Shown here: piece by piece, positions 23,373 to 35,884 of the stretch
Numbering within the stretch: position 1 is the first letter of the stretch
Layout: the number at the start of each line of letters is the position of its first letter
NCBI RefSeq assembly: GCF_002234675.1
Contig: NC_019879.2
Location: 23,555,855-23,619,854, forward strand
From: Oryzias latipes
Lineage: Eukaryota; Chordata; Actinopteri; Beloniformes; Adrianichthyidae
Reading direction: 5' to 3'
DNA: 64,000 bases
Position numbers and translations under genes: made by a program
The notes under the pieces: generated by a model
Database searches by the model: none
Seen by the model: only the letters and a program-made list of their open reading frames with translations
What the model was told of the DNA's origin: nothing

Positions 23373-23813
23373 CAAGTGGATTGAAAAATGAAGTATCAAA
23401 TGCTTCTGTGTTTTTTCAGTTTCAGCAAACTCTTCATTCTGCAGGCTGTGACTGGGCTGGAGCATGTTCCTGCTGTTATTAGCTGAAAGTTGGAAAAGCC
23501 CCTGAATGGGCAGAGGGATAATTAATACGTTCACAACGGGCATGTGACACAAGTTTAGCCATGAACTAAACGTGCATTCTTAAATCCCTTTTGCCCATGG
23601 TGTTCACACTGGACTGTTGCAACCCACCACCTGCAGTTGGAGGAGTCGTAGTGCGAAATGTGGAAGTGGTGCAAATCTCAATAATCTTGCTTCAGGCTTT
23701 TTCTTTCACAGCTCTATTCCGATAATAGAAAGATTTGGTGTCATATAATTCCGCTCGGGCAAAAACCTCAATTTTTAATTTCTCCTCCATGATCTGTTTC
23801 CGAGTCCCTAATA

Positions 23814-24654
23814 CAGTGTTTTTACAGTGGAGATGGTCAGGTGTGCCGTGGGAAATTGCCCTCATTAACTGATCTAAAAACATTTTCCATCTCCAGGATA
23901 TCAGCTCTTTGTTCATCCAAACAGGCCCTGATAAAACACTGAGTAGTTAGGAATATGAAAAATCGTAAAATACTTTTTTCTTTGTGTTTATTTGATTGTA
24001 TTTAAGACACTTGGATAAGAATGACGGTACCGCGATTTAGCCGTAGCATCAGCTGTTTTCAGAAAAGTCCCGCCCCTTTAACTGTCTCCACAAATCATTC
24101 TTGGCGGCTTAATCACACGTCATCAGTCTGACCAATCAGAAGTGATTAAAGTCCTCACTTCCTTGTTTCGATTCTGCTCATTAAGTTGCTAAGTTACAAC
24201 AAAAAGACCAGCTAAAGCTCATATTTAGCGGTTTAGCTTTCCGCGGGATCACACCGCGGAAAAAGTGGACGAAACAAGAATCTCAGAGACGTGAGTCTGT
24301 CTGGCGTTCGGCGGCTGTTTGCACTACATCTCCCATGAAGCATTGGGTTAAGGTTACAGCGTCTCAGCGCACAATGAGTCTACCTTTGATGTCTTGAAAC
24401 CACAACGAATACACATCAGACAGTTTCTAAATCTTCTTACTTAACTTTTATATATCTTTTAGAAAAAACAGCTGCAGCTTCCAGCTTTTTCTGCCACAAT
24501 TATCACAAAAATGCATGTGAGATTGTGGAGGGGCTGTAGATCAATACAGACTAGGAGTTTCTCCTTTTTTTTTTTTTTTTTTGGATGCTGGTGTGCCACG
24601 GGATTTTTATCAAGGTTAAAGTGTGCCGTGGCTCAAAAAAGGTTGAAAACACAG
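23814..24654. mobile_element. hAT element, non-autonomous (841 bp)
   Basis: Ends cagtgtttttacag and ggttgaaaacacag, with ggtgtgccgtggg / gtgtgccgtggctc subterminal motifs, are hAT-like inverted repeats. Eight-bp duplications ccctaata (23806-23813) and cccaaata (24655-24662) agree at 7 of 8. The interior, at about 24050-24380, is GC-richer and looks like a promoter and 5' leader of the parental element (aatcacaccgcgg-type strings, cccatgaagcattggg), but no transposase follows. Confidence 0.85.
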
Positions 24655-24662
24655 CCCAAATA

Positions 24663-26123
24663 AGTCAAACTTCAACATGGTTTAAATTTCAATGCTTCTT
24701 CTTAGGGTGTTTTTGGTGTTTTTTGCATGTGGCTTCCTTCTATGGCCGGGCTTTTTGAACGTACAGCTCAAAAGCAGACATATAAACTTGCAATGCATGA
24801 ACGCACTCATGCATTTACATAGACTTTTCATTGAGAGTGGTCGCTTGAAGGCCTGTTGCGGCGGTTGGTGTGAACATAACTGTAACAAATACAGCTAACT
24901 CTGTGATTCATCATCATCATTTCTATCATTTTAAATTCACAACTGAGCCTTTTTTTTTTTTAAACAGTCGGGTTAGATAAAGCAGCAATATCTCTAAGTG
25001 ATGGAAAATGTTAGCCTTAAATACAACCAAGGCCTTGTAAGGTATTAAAAGTTAAACGTAGCATCCCAACTGTTGCAGGAACAGGGGGGTGAAACCTTGA
25101 ATGTGTGTAATGTATGTCTTCTCCACATGTTTTATGCATGAGTTGCATTGGTTGGAGCATAATACCTTGGGACACAAAACATTTTGAAAGCTCCAACATG
25201 GTCTGAGTGAACAAATAAGGAAACCACTGGTGTGAAAGAAGGTTTGTGAAGGTGTTCGTCAACAAAAAAAGCTGGATAGTATTAACAAAAACACACGAGG
25301 GAAAAGTGGGGTGAGGTGTTTTTCAGACTGCGTTCACGTGTTCTATGATCACACTTCCTGCCTTTAGCTGACACTTTACAAAAGACGTTGGAACTGTTCC
25401 GATCAAATAGAAAATTTGGCAAACACGTCGTCTACCAAACAGAATTGAAAACCTTATTTTTAGGGAGTAGCAATTATCATCACACCACTGATCATTTCGA
25501 TTCTAATTCATTCAAGTGAAAAGGCCTTTTGTTGGTGCTGCTAAAGATCAAGAATGTGTATGGTGTATTAAGCAGGCAGGGGACTGTTACATAATTATGA
25601 AAGCCTTTTCTTTGGATTTGCTCTGTGTCTCACTTTTGAAGGACCATAGACAGACAACCGCTGAAGCACAAAGGAACGAAGAGAAGCTCTGTGTGAAAAC
25701 CGCTCATCAACCTGCATAGAAAATTAATTGTTTTTTTGTGGCTAATTCTCAAAGTGCATTAGCATATATCGACAGCCGCCTTGTGCCGTGAGCATACTTA
25801 ATGCAGAGGCTCGTTCTCCATCCGGGCATGATCCTGGAGGCATAGCCGAGGTTAACTCGCAGAGGTCAGCTGAAGGAAGCCACCCCCTTCAGAGTGAACT
25901 GCAGTCTCAGCAACAAAGCTGACACGGGATTTTCTGTGTCTGTTAGCAGAATTAAACCATCCCCTGAGACATCACCGTGCACAAAGTCTGCTTTGAATAT
26001 TGAATTAGCTTCACACGTTTTACAGGAAATAATGGGGATTTACCAAATTCTAAAAGTTTTTATTAAGAGACCGTGGGTTTGAGACTCTTAAGACAAAGTA
26101 AGAAACTGTCACTACTATGAGTC
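24663..26123. other. Intergenic DNA, no supported gene
   Basis: No recognised repeat, splice-bounded exon or long frame. Confidence 0.5.
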
Positions 26124-26290
26124 CCACTCCAGTCATTTTATTTGAGCTATGTTTAAAGCAAACCCAGTGGTCTTTTAATCATTATTATGTCGTTTTTAGC
26201 CAAAATCATAAAACCTGTGTGGTTTTCTAGGACATAGCTTCTGCAGAGCGGCAGTTGTTCATTAGAAATTCCCCTCTGAGCTAGTTAAAC
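26124..26290 (+). mobile_element. Family Y, partial copy 2
   Basis: Left-end fragment: agtcccactccagtcatt, then agtggtcttttaatcatta, acctgtgtggttttctagg and gcggcagttgttcattagaa. It stops where other copies continue with gtgggactgttgg. Confidence 0.8.
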
Positions 26291-27439
26291 TGATCTCCTA
26301 CAGTAAAACATCTGCTTTTAGAACATTTAGATGGTCTAAGACCTTCAGCCTCTTTCTGCCGGAACCAATGTGACAAAGTTGAGTGTGGACATGATTAAAC
26401 TAACTGAGTGAAGGCAAAATGAATTAGCTAAATTGCTGTGTCTGTGCACGTGACCAGCACCATGTGTGTGACCTTTGGGTGTGTCAAAAAACTGTGTGCT
26501 TCCTACTGTGTCTTCTGACTGTCTCCTGCTGTGAGGTTAGTGTATATGATTGTATAAGATGTGATTAGTATGAATAGTGTTCCTTTGCGTGTGTGATATT
26601 GTACGTATATGCTTGACAGATCCCACATTGGGGTCAACTGTGAAACATGTTTACTTATAACTGTTGACCTTACTTTCAAGAAGCAATGGTAAGAAGAAGA
26701 GATGCAAAAAGGAAAAGAAAACAACAAATACAAACACGACAGACAAAGAAAAAGATTCATTGAAGAGAATGATTAACTCAAGTCGACCAGCTGTTTGAGG
26801 TGTGTATTAATTTTACCATAATTACCGGTAATGTAAAATGAGCTAAACTATATGCTTATCATTGCTATAATGCTCTTTAGAGCAAACTCAGATACCCAGT
26901 AAGCCAACACTACATCCCTGGACAAAATTGCAGACCAATGATGATGTTTACTGATATTTATTGTAAAAAAAAAAAGGGAGGGAGGGAGGGAGGGAGGGAG
27001 AGAAAAAATATTCCTAAACAAAATTTATAAATAAAATACCACAGCGGGCCAAATTTATTGCATATGTGGTGAATCGATATCACCTGTTTCTTTTAGGTCA
27101 GCCAGGTGATGACTTCATCTTCTCTACAGAGATGACCGTCCACATAGAGCCTGTCAGTCCAAGAACAACCACTAGCTTGGATGAATCTTTTCCAGATGGG
27201 AAAAGGTACCTTCTGTCACTATAGTTTTGTTCTGATGAAATTGGTCATTCATGCTGAGGCTGGTTTTGCTCAATTCACATCCTTCTGTTTGTTATGTTCA
27301 AATGTGGCCACCGATCGGTCTTGGCCGTTGGCTATTGGGCTTTACTCCACCCAAACGGTGGACACGGTGGAAAGTGATTTGGCTGACTGTTTTCTCAGGG
27401 TCATTAATTTGATCTTTGATGATAATTTTAGTGTTTTTT
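26291..27439. other. Intergenic DNA, no supported gene
   Basis: Holds a poly-A plus GGGA microsatellite at 26965-27002. No supported gene. Confidence 0.5.
26976..27002. repeat. (GGGA)n microsatellite
   Basis: Six to seven GGGA units following a poly-A run. Confidence 0.95.
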
Positions 27440-27910
27440 AAGGACCTTCACCGACCTGTTCCGAGACTGAGACGATCAAGTTGTCACTCTTGCTCTGGGC
27501 CTGGAGGTCCAGCAACATCTCATTAATCTTGCGGTAGTCTGCGGATATCAGCTTCTCGCTCCGTTTCAGCTTCTCAACCGTGTCTCTAAGCGCTGGATTT
27601 TCAGCAACAAGCTCCACGATTTGTTGTTGGCTGAATTCCAGCGCCTCCTGTAACGCCTAGAATTCTTTGTGGAGAACATCCACTACCATCATCGATGCAG
27701 AGCAGCTATTTGTCTATGAACTTCAGGATTCCTTCGAAGCTTCTGCTGGGAGAGGACACAGCTCCGGGCGAGTCGTCCTGACATAGACGCTTGAAGTATG
27801 AATGGAGACACCTTGCGTTTTTCCCATGGGTATTCGCTCGAAACACTTGTGTACCCTTCGTAATGTTCTAAATTTAAATCTTCCAGAGCCTCCAGATTCA
27901 ATGATTTCAA
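27440..27910 (-). pseudogene. L1/Tx1-like LINE ORF1 fragment
   Basis: On the minus strand, near 27440-27690, the reading is VDVLHKEF, a stop, then ALQEALEFSQQQIVELVAEN, LRDTVEKLKRSEKLIS, MLLDLQAQSKSDNLIV and SVSEQVGEG. A leucine/glutamate coiled coil followed by an S-x-x-x-N-L-I type motif resembles ORF1 proteins of L1-related LINEs. The region is GC-richer than its surroundings. Upstream on the minus strand (27690-27910) the frame changes. No reverse transcriptase is adjacent. Family call by resemblance only. Confidence 0.5.
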
Positions 27911-28239
27911 TATTGTAACAATGTAATTCTGAAGTTGGTGGTCATTGAAGCAAAAGAAAAGCTCATTTTACTTAAGTTTGATAGCACAATAGTCTCAAAA
28001 CTCCCTCTTACTCGTGTGACATCAACATCTCTCTTTGAATACAAAAGCAACATCAACACTATCCAGCTGTACACGTTTGAGAAGACCTAGATGGATCACG
28101 TTGTCGACAAGGGTGATGCATCAGAATGTATTGTATATTCTACATCACAGATAAACTTTTGTTCAAACTGCATTTTTTTCCCCGTCTGCTTCGAATTCAC
28201 ACTGATTTTAACAGGAATGCAATTCTGAACTCATTGTTC

Positions 28240-28321
28240 TTTTCATATGTCCTCCATCAGAAAAATGTCACAAGAACATGTTGAAAACACCAAAAACATT
28301 ATTTTCATCAGAGTAGGTCTT
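28240..28321 (+). mobile_element. Family Y, right-end fragment (copy 3)
   Basis: catatgtcctccatcagaaa, then atgtcacaagaacatgttga and a decayed terminus cagagtaggtctttaa match the right end of family Y, including TTAA. Confidence 0.7.
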
Positions 28322-29217
28322 TAACTGTGAATGCCAGTGTGGTTGTGCTGCAGAGATCCTAATCAGGACTGAACGTTGTCCTGTGGTGAGAGGTGGATTT
28401 GAAATGTTGATGAAACCAGCAACACCAAACCCTCCAAGAAGAAGCGCAAATGTGCTCTTTCTCTGCAATCCTCGACAAATTCTCAACAGTAATTGCACCG
28501 GGGAACCCATATAATTGAAGTGTGTGCAAACAGACTTCCATCAGTTTGATCCTCGAGGAATCGTGGCATATTGATTTTGTGTGTGCGTGTGCGTGCACCT
28601 CTCATTTCATTTGTTACTCAGAGGGAGAAGGTAGCACATTGTATCCACATGCAGAGGGAAGGGGTGCTTTGTTAGATGTTGTGTTCTCCACTAATCCCAG
28701 GGACAGAAGCGAGGGAAAAGACTTGTTCACAATCGAAAGTCAGTCTTGCATAAGCCGAGCTAAAAAACTTCCAGCAGTCACGGGTTAAGAAGCTGGTAAA
28801 ATTTCGTATTATTTCTTCCAATAAATGAAGAGAGGGATGGAGATAAAGAGGGGATGAACTCCGAATGCAGATTAAAGGAAGTCTGTGAGATAAAACACAA
28901 TCAAGCTGAAAGGCTGAAAGCCCAACACATCCAGCAAGGAGCGCTGAGTGGACTGTATCTTAATTAGAACGGCAAAGAGACAGCCCATTCATTTCCCATT
29001 ACTCTGAACAGAAAGCTCAAAAACATACACTTGGCTAAAAAAAAAGTTTGGGTTTGCCTGATAAAAATGTACCACACAGCCTCACCAAGCGTCATGCAAA
29101 GGGGTACAAACAATCATGTTATCCAAAAAAACAAAAAATTCTGGCACAAGATTCAATTAAAAAGAAATAGTAGATTTTTGATTTCTCAAAACATTTGGAC
29201 TAAGACATAGTTGCTGC
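28322..29217. other. Intergenic DNA, no supported gene
   Basis: No convincing exon, repeat or RNA gene seen. Confidence 0.5.
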
Positions 29218-29739
29218 AGTACGGCGGCCGTGTCCTGACATGGATAAAATAAAAAATTTCTCGTTCCCACAAAATAATAATCCATTCCCTCGAATTAATA
29301 TTTCTTTCCCTCAAAATAAGTAATTTGTGCAAATGAAATAATTATTCAAGTGATTAGTCATTCCTATACACAGATGTTAGCGATACTTGGATTTACAGCA
29401 GATACTTTTAAATTTCTGTCTGTGTGTGTCTCATTACATTGCATGAAAGACACTGAGGATGTTTAGAGATCCGATTTATTTATTTTAAAAAACCATGGCT
29501 GGGGTTTTTAAGAGGGGAAAAATAAAAACAAGAATGATCTATTTATTATATCATAATATTTAGGATGCCCAAGCTTGCTGCTTCCAACTACCCCTGGCTG
29601 CAGCCTGCAGAACTGCACAACATAGTGGAATGCTGAAACGCTGAGGAATGTGAACATGCTGTGGAATGTTAACCCCGTCCATGCTGAGCCCGTCTTCTTC
29701 TTTGGTTTCACAAGTTTCCATGTGCAATATTGCCACCTA

Positions 29740-29945
29740 CCAGTTTTTAAGGAGTTTTTCCTTACCGTGAAGGGGGGGTCTAAGGGCAGGAATATCAGTT
29801 TAGATTAATCTGTTTTGTTCAAGTTTAGCATTAATCCTAATGCACTCTTTGTGTTCATGATTCCTTTTTCATTGTATGTTTACCTTACAATTACCTGAAG
29901 CCCATTGAGACATCTGTAATTGGCGCTAAATAAAAAAAATATTTA
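29740..29945 (+). mobile_element. LINE 3'-tail remnant inside the long-arm element
   Basis: ttaaggagtttttccttacc, then cctgaagcccattgagacat and attggcgctaaataaaa, with a poly-A/aattg tail. Same family as 1180-1312. Confidence 0.65.
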
Positions 29946-30042
29946 ATTGAATTAGAGAATTTATACAGTGATTGCTGTCTTCTTATGCCTTTTACAAGTT
30001 TCCATATGCATGTATTAGGGAGTTAATAAATTTTGTCTGGCC

Positions 30043-30790
30043 TCACGGACTCAAAAAAATAACTCATTGGATGAACTCAATTTAATTGTGGGCAGGATTT
30101 CAATCCAATAAATATGAGTAACCCCACCTCAAAGAACATTCTTCCATGTAACGACATATAATTGAGTCAATTGAACTTAATTTTTATCAAGAAAGGCAAG
30201 GGAAAAAAACATGCAAAACAGTCCGGAGCCAGCCTCGAACTCAAAACCTCTGGATGTCAAACCCACTAACTAATCCAGTGAGATAACACTTTTGTGATGT
30301 CATAGAGCCGCCGGTATAAATAAAAAGATTCATTATTTACATGAATGAGGCTCGTGTCGTCTTATTGGGAGAAGCCGAGTTGAAACGATTTCATGCCACA
30401 GTACGTTTTTTACGTGGAAAAAACGAACGAAAGTTTTCACTTTTGAAAAGTCGAAGGATTTGAAGGACCAAAAGTCAAACCAGGCATTAGACGAAGGAGT
30501 TGAACATTTTAATAGCTGAATGGTTAAAATAGGTGAAAAATTGTAGCCGTAAGACGGCAAAAAGAATAAATAAAGAGAAACAGGAAAACAGCATTCAACA
30601 GCATGTCCCTTACTTGAACTCAATTATTCTGGATTACTGGAGTTATAGGGGAAACTATTAATACATTTTGTGTTAGGTCAATTAAATGTAGATACATTCT
30701 TTTAAAATAAATATTTTTAAATAAAACAAACACAATTTTATTGTGTTACATGAAATAGGGGCTTGAATCATTTTTCTGAGTGAAAAAAAA
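30043..30790. mobile_element. Possible MITE with a tRNA-like patch
   Basis: Has ctcaatttaatt-type motifs near its left end and ggtcaattaaat near its right, followed by cttgaatcatttttctgag. On the minus strand around 30225-30310 it holds attagttagtggg and gagttcgaggctgg, loosely like pol III A and B boxes. Boundaries are uncertain, and a SINE insertion within a DNA element is an alternative. Confidence 0.35.
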
Positions 30791-31092
30791 CATTGCACCA
30801 TTCAAATTTTCCTGCCCTCTGTTCTCTTTCTTCCTCATACAATTACCAATGACACAAAATGTGCTCCACTGATTCTTCCCCTTTCCTGCAATCACAACTG
30901 CACTGACGAAGGTGAATCAAATGCACGGGCTCAACGTGGGCGAGGTTAACATTCCACAGCGTTCCTTCATTCCACTACGTTGAGCCGTTCTGCAGGCTGC
31001 AGCCAGGGCTTACTCGCTGCTTCCCCATACTGCAGCAATTCTCGGGACATAGCTTGCTCGAGCTATGAGCTATGTGCTACGAGCTAACGAGT

Positions 31093-31175
31093 GCGTTAAT
31101 AAAAGACAAGTCCTGAATATTATTATTCCTATTCCTAACCTACAATATCTGCTGGCTGTCCGTCTACCGGCCACA
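31093..31175. repeat. Direct repeat within the long-arm element, copy 1
   Basis: gttaataaaagacaagtcct, then gaatattatt and taccggcca, recur at 31835-31912. The repeat pair brackets the segment containing the hAT end. Confidence 0.75.
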
Positions 31176-31549
31176 CAAAGATGCTTTTTTATTAACAGAT
31201 GAGGCGTTTTACAAAGACAGAAAGCAGCGACTATCGTATGTCATGCTCTGTTGTAAACCATGCAATGCAGGGGGCATGGCATTTCAAAGGCACTGATACG
31301 TACGAAGCGCTTGCCAAGGAAAAAAACGCTTCCTTAATGAACTCGTATTTATCGGGCGAGAACTGCAGAACCGATAGCAGGAAAAGAAACGCGGGGCGGC
31401 TTCAATAAACACTCCGGTTGTCCGGAGTGATCTTCTGCCCGGGACTTGACCTGCCGCGGGACAGAAAGCGACTTTCTGATGACAGACAGAATTTACGGTC
31501 AGTGAATTTAAACACGCATGTGCAGTGACGAATGTTTCAGAAGATATCC

Positions 31550-31725
31550 GATTGGCCCGTTCTGCATGTCAATCATGTCCCGTACCTCTCAGTGAGGATT
31601 TTGATTGGCTGGTGGATTTTTTAGAAGTACATTTTTTTTGGTTATTTATCTTCATGACCTGCGATCTACCTTCATGTTCTTAAAGATCGACCAGTCGATC
31701 GCGATCCACGTAATGAGCACCTCTG
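31550..31725 (+). mobile_element. hAT terminal fragment
   Basis: Ends gatcgaccagtcgatcgcga then taatgagcacctctg. The inverse of the last bases is cagaggtgctcatta, the terminus of a hAT family well known in fish. The opposite end was not found. A 69-codon open frame at 31199-31408 may be transposase debris, but I could not recognise it. Confidence 0.5.
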
Positions 31726-31834
31726 CCTTATGACTTGAATAATTGTAACTGTGGTGCGTTCAAATACAACAGGTTAATGATGGGCTGGGTAGCATGTAGC
31801 CCACTAGCCTTTAGATGTAAAGTGACTGCAAAAG

Positions 31835-31912
31835 ATTGTGTTAATAAAAGACAAGTCCTGAATATTATTCTTCCTATTCGACCCTAAACTACAATATCAT
31901 ATACCGGCCAGC
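31835..31912. repeat. Direct repeat within the long-arm element, copy 2
   Basis: Matches 31093-31175 with a few differences. Confidence 0.75.
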
Positions 31913-32341
31913 CAGCCTGTAGACAGAAAGCCAGCTGTCCTAATGCTGGAATGTCAAGCAAAAGAGTTCTGCGGCAGAGGTAGGATCTATGTCCGGAAAT
32001 TCGCTGCGGTATGGCGAAGCAGCAAGCTTGGGCATCCTAAATCTTATGATATTTTTCTTATTTTCATTGAGACAGTAATAAATTGATCATTCTTATGTTT
32101 ATTTTCCCTTTCGTGAACAAATGTGGGTCACAGAGACACGGAGGTTACCGCTGAAAGCGGCTTTTGCGTCCGGATGGAGAGCATATCCGTGTTTATGAAT
32201 GACTAAATAATAATAATTTTTTTTTTTCGCACAAATTAATTATTGCGTGTGAATGAGATATTCATTTGTGGGAACAAGATATTCATTTGTGGGAACGAGA
32301 TATTTTTTATTTTATCCATGTCAGGACATGGGCTCCGTAGT

Positions 32342-32974
32342 CCAGAGTTAGTTTGTCTGGTAAAGCCAGACACCTGACAATTTTTTCTATTATTTTTGTT
32401 TTTTTTAAATAAAGTTAAACCAAACCCTCCCCATTTCCTGACATAATCGCAATCCATTTCCATCATGGCAAGAACATTAGCGATGAACCAAACTGTTACT
32501 GTTTTGTACCCAAATCGCAAGATTTGCACTACTTTGACATTTCCCTTCAAGCCTCTTCCAACTTGGCAGAGATGCGAAAGTAGACAACAGAAAAAGAAAA
32601 AGAAGCAACCTTTTTTTGAATGAGCTAAACATGCACACAAGAACATGCATCAAATGCCCGGTGTGTACGTAGCGTAACTTATCTAGACCTTAGCAACTGA
32701 GTTAAAAAAAAAATGTGAATGCCAAGTATACTCGGTTCTTCTTCTATTCAGAATGTTCAGAGGTGCAAATGTCACAGTTCTCGAATTTGACTACAATAAA
32801 AAGAAACCAAGAGTCTATCTGTGGCTCACAAATGTGTTGTCTGCTGGAGAAACAGATCAAATTAATCCAAACTTCAAATATTTAGCCAAAAAATAGCATT
32901 AAAATATAATAATAATAATCTTCTCTTCATTGCCTGCTTATATATAAAACGTTTGCTTTCCTGAGCAAGCTACA
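32342..32974. other. Intergenic DNA, no supported gene
   Basis: No recognised repeat or exon. Confidence 0.45.
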
Positions 32975-33430
32975 TCTTGTCTTACAAAAGAAACACTTTA
33001 TTCTCAGTTGTGCAGGGTCGGTGCTTGTTCCTAGAATTTTCCAAACTAAAATGGGGGGTAGAGCCTTCAGCTATCAGGCTCCTCTCTTGTGGAACCAACT
33101 CCCTGATTCAGTTCATCAGCCACACACCATCTCTCTCTTTAAAGCTTGACTTAAAATGTTCCTTTTTGATAAAGCTTCTAGTTAAGGTTGGCCTGGGTGA
33201 CCCTGAGCCATGCCTTTAGTTATGCTGTGACACACTGCAGAGGGGGGGAGGGTGGTTCTTGGATGCCTTTTGGTGTTTTTTCTATTATCTTCCTCACTGT
33301 ACACCTTTCCTCTGCCTGCTCTCTTTTGCATCTACAACAGTGACCCTTGACTATTAACAGATCTTAGTTCTGCTCAGTCCGGATCATTTCAATGATGTCC
33401 AAGCTATACAAACGTGAGAGAAACAAACAT
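32975..33430 (+). pseudogene. L2-like LINE 3' end with ORF2 C-terminus
   Basis: One frame around 33050-33150 reads GRAFSYQAPLLWNQLPDSVH, then ISLFKA, a stop and LKMFLFDKA. This is the conserved C-terminal tail (FS-x-x-AP-x-LWN-x-LP, then FK-x-x-LK-x-x-LF) of L2/CR1-type LINE ORF2. The remaining 250 bp are its 3'UTR. It carries stops, lacks the endonuclease and most of the RT, and is an old 5'-truncated copy. Confidence 0.7.
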
Positions 33431-33724
33431 GAAAACAAACATTAAAAACAGTAGGCATCTCACACATCTTTGCTTTCTTTCCTGCTTTAAGGTTTTTTAG
33501 TTTCCTTCGTTGCACTTTGAAGTGACTTTGGCTGTGAAATGACACTTCAAAAAATATCAGAAATAAATGTATAAATTATCATTCAGAGTTTTCAGAAGGA
33601 TGATCATAAATTGTGCAAAGTTTCAGTTTTAATTTGTATTTCAAGGGCCTGTATCTTGGTATTCTTAAACCTTTCACAGTGAACTATATGATGAAACATT
33701 TTGGCACACTAAAGAACGATTTTT

Positions 33725-34167
33725 TAAATGAAATATGAGTTATTTTCACTGTTCATTTTCCTACCTGGAAGTAGGAAGACTTGGTTTCTGAGGCCCCCCT
33801 TACGCTGCTTGTGGGCGCCGCCTATTTCGTGTCCTAAACCTAGAGGCGGCAGCGTGTCATTTTGCCCACGAAAAACAAACAACATCCGAACTTTTACAAA
33901 GATGGATGTGCATAGTGTGCATTTAAAGGAAAGCATCTTTCTGATCACCACTAGCTGCACAGAGAAACTGGGTGTGTGTGCCGTCACAATGTGTGAACCT
34001 GCTCGTTTTCGTGGGTTGGGAGGGGCTGAAACTCGGAGAGCAGGTTTTTAGAGGAATAATCAGAAAAGTGTGACTGGATCAAAATACCACTTTAGGTTAG
34101 TTTTTTGTGATAAATTAACATTTTAATACACTAAAAAAGTTGATTTTGCATGGTATAGGCCCTTTAA
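33725..34167 (+). mobile_element. Dispersed repeat family X, copy 2
   Basis: The best-preserved copy: atgagttattttcac, gaagtaggaagacttgg, caaagatggatgtgcat, ggtttttagaggaataa, tcaaaataccactttagg and the right end ggtataggccctttaa. Compare 11745-12110 and the inverted, interrupted copy at 59700-60964. The open frames in it on both strands are not conserved between copies. Confidence 0.75.
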
Positions 34168-35884
34168 TGTCTTTGGTTTTCATCTACTATGACAGATTTA
34201 AAAAAACGGGGTTCAGACAGCAAATCAAAATGCCAGACATTTCTGTAGGTTGACCAAATATCTGAACTCTATCATTTCTTTCTAGATGATAACTTAGGTG
34301 ACCAGTAATAATGCAAATCCTGTTTAAAATGAAAAATAAACAATTACCAAATAGCATCCAAAAACTCCCATTCTGAGGGGACCGTTATGTTTATGAAACC
34401 AGCTGTAAGAACAAACACTAAATTTCACTGTATCTCCACAAGAAGGGGTTAGGGTATGGAATAGCTGCAGGTAAAACATTCAAAATTGTCAATCTATTAA
34501 AAATGTCAAAGCAATTATAAAAAATGATGAAGTAAAAAGATATGGGACAGTCAACAAGACTCAACTTTATTTTGACCTTAATTTATTGTTTTCAGTGTGT
34601 CTAATTCTTCTAAATCTGTACAAATATTGTTTGTACAATTTTAATTTTGGATTGAAATAAACTAAGAGGCTTGGATTAAACAAATTGTAAATATTTCATC
34701 CACTTAAAGTCCTTTTTTGAACTTGCATGCTGTCATTCCTCATTGTACTTCTGTTTAATGCTTTTTTTAATCAGTTTGAAATTAATATTTTTGGGGAAAA
34801 TCTATTAAAAAACAATTTAAATGTTAAAAGGCACATATTGTAGCTCATTATTATAATGCAAATGCTAAAATAAGCAACATAATTCACAGATGAACATTAA
34901 TTATCATGTAGCAGCTGCAGAATTTAACAGCCAATTGGTCTGGTAGGTTGAGTTCTTTGGGAGTCTGGAGTCACTGAGGTGGTGAAATCCTTATTGAATT
35001 TCATTTGTGACATTTCACTAAACCTCGTAAATATTAAACTCCTGACAGCACACATTGAAAAGTCACTGGATCAACCAGGACATTAGGATTCCTCTTCTGG
35101 GAGGCGCTAATGTAAAATCCTGTAGCAATCCATCAAGTCGTAGCTCAAGTACGATGGGTAGTCGTTTCAGTCTGAATTGAAGAAGCAACGGCCCGTCACA
35201 CAGACGTGCTGCTGCCACATCTAAAAATGCTTTGGTGCCCTTGCAATGTGGAGTCTACAACAAGTTTTTATTGAAATATTCTATGTTTTAAAAGAGGAGC
35301 ATGGTGCAAGTTGATCCATCATGAAGTCAGGTCGTATTAGAGCCACAACTTGAAGTCCCAAAAGATGCCATCTTCCTGACAACCCACAATCATCCAGCAA
35401 TCTATGTGTCATAAAGCCCATGTGATTGCCAAGACAGCAGGGTAAATAGGGGTTGTTAGAGCGCTAGGGCATGGACTGACGAGCAGAAATTCATCTCAGG
35501 GTTCAAGTACTTTCTGGATGTTTCTCATTTATCTTGTCTGTCAGGTAAGGTGGACATGAAAGGAAAGGTGAACACTCCGGTGTGGGACCCCCACTGTCAA
35601 CCTCCTGCACGGTGGCAAATAATGAAAACTTTGGCGGATCCCCTGGATGTGTGTGTTTGAAGGTGGAGCTTCCATGGAGTCATTTGTCATAAGTGAGATG
35701 TAAGTTGGAACAGAAATCCCTGCACAATATACTGGTCAAAGTATGAAATGTGTGTATTTATATATTATACCTGCCCCCAATAAAATGTAGTTTTTTTCCC
35801 CTGTATAACTGTTATTACTTTGTCGATATCTCATCCTTTTTGTACAGTACTTGCTGCTTCCACTCAACTCAACTGAGCCACAAA
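34168..35884. other. Intergenic DNA, no supported gene
   Basis: AT-rich, mostly single-copy looking; no exon, RNA gene or repeat recognised. Confidence 0.5.

Larger units (their letters stand above)
29221..32338. mobile_element. 3.1-kb element with long inverted arms and nested insertions
   Basis: Ends acggcggccgtgtcctgaca and tgtcaggacatgggctccgt are inverted repeats, bracketed by agt (29218-29220 and 32339-32341). The arms stay alignable for several hundred bp: 29221-29600 pairs with about 31985-32338, sharing ttaggatgcccaagcttgct and, near the tips, gataaaataaaaaat and ctcgttcccaca. A deeper pair, 29585-29690 with 30935-31030, shares ctgcagcctgcagaac and gtggaatgttaac. Between the arms are a LINE tail, a probable MITE and a hAT end. 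No transposase is visible. Superfamily not assigned. Confidence 0.72.

Noticed and set aside
33728-34051. 107-codon plus-strand gene
   Set aside because: It lies in dispersed repeat family X; the frame is not kept in the other two copies.
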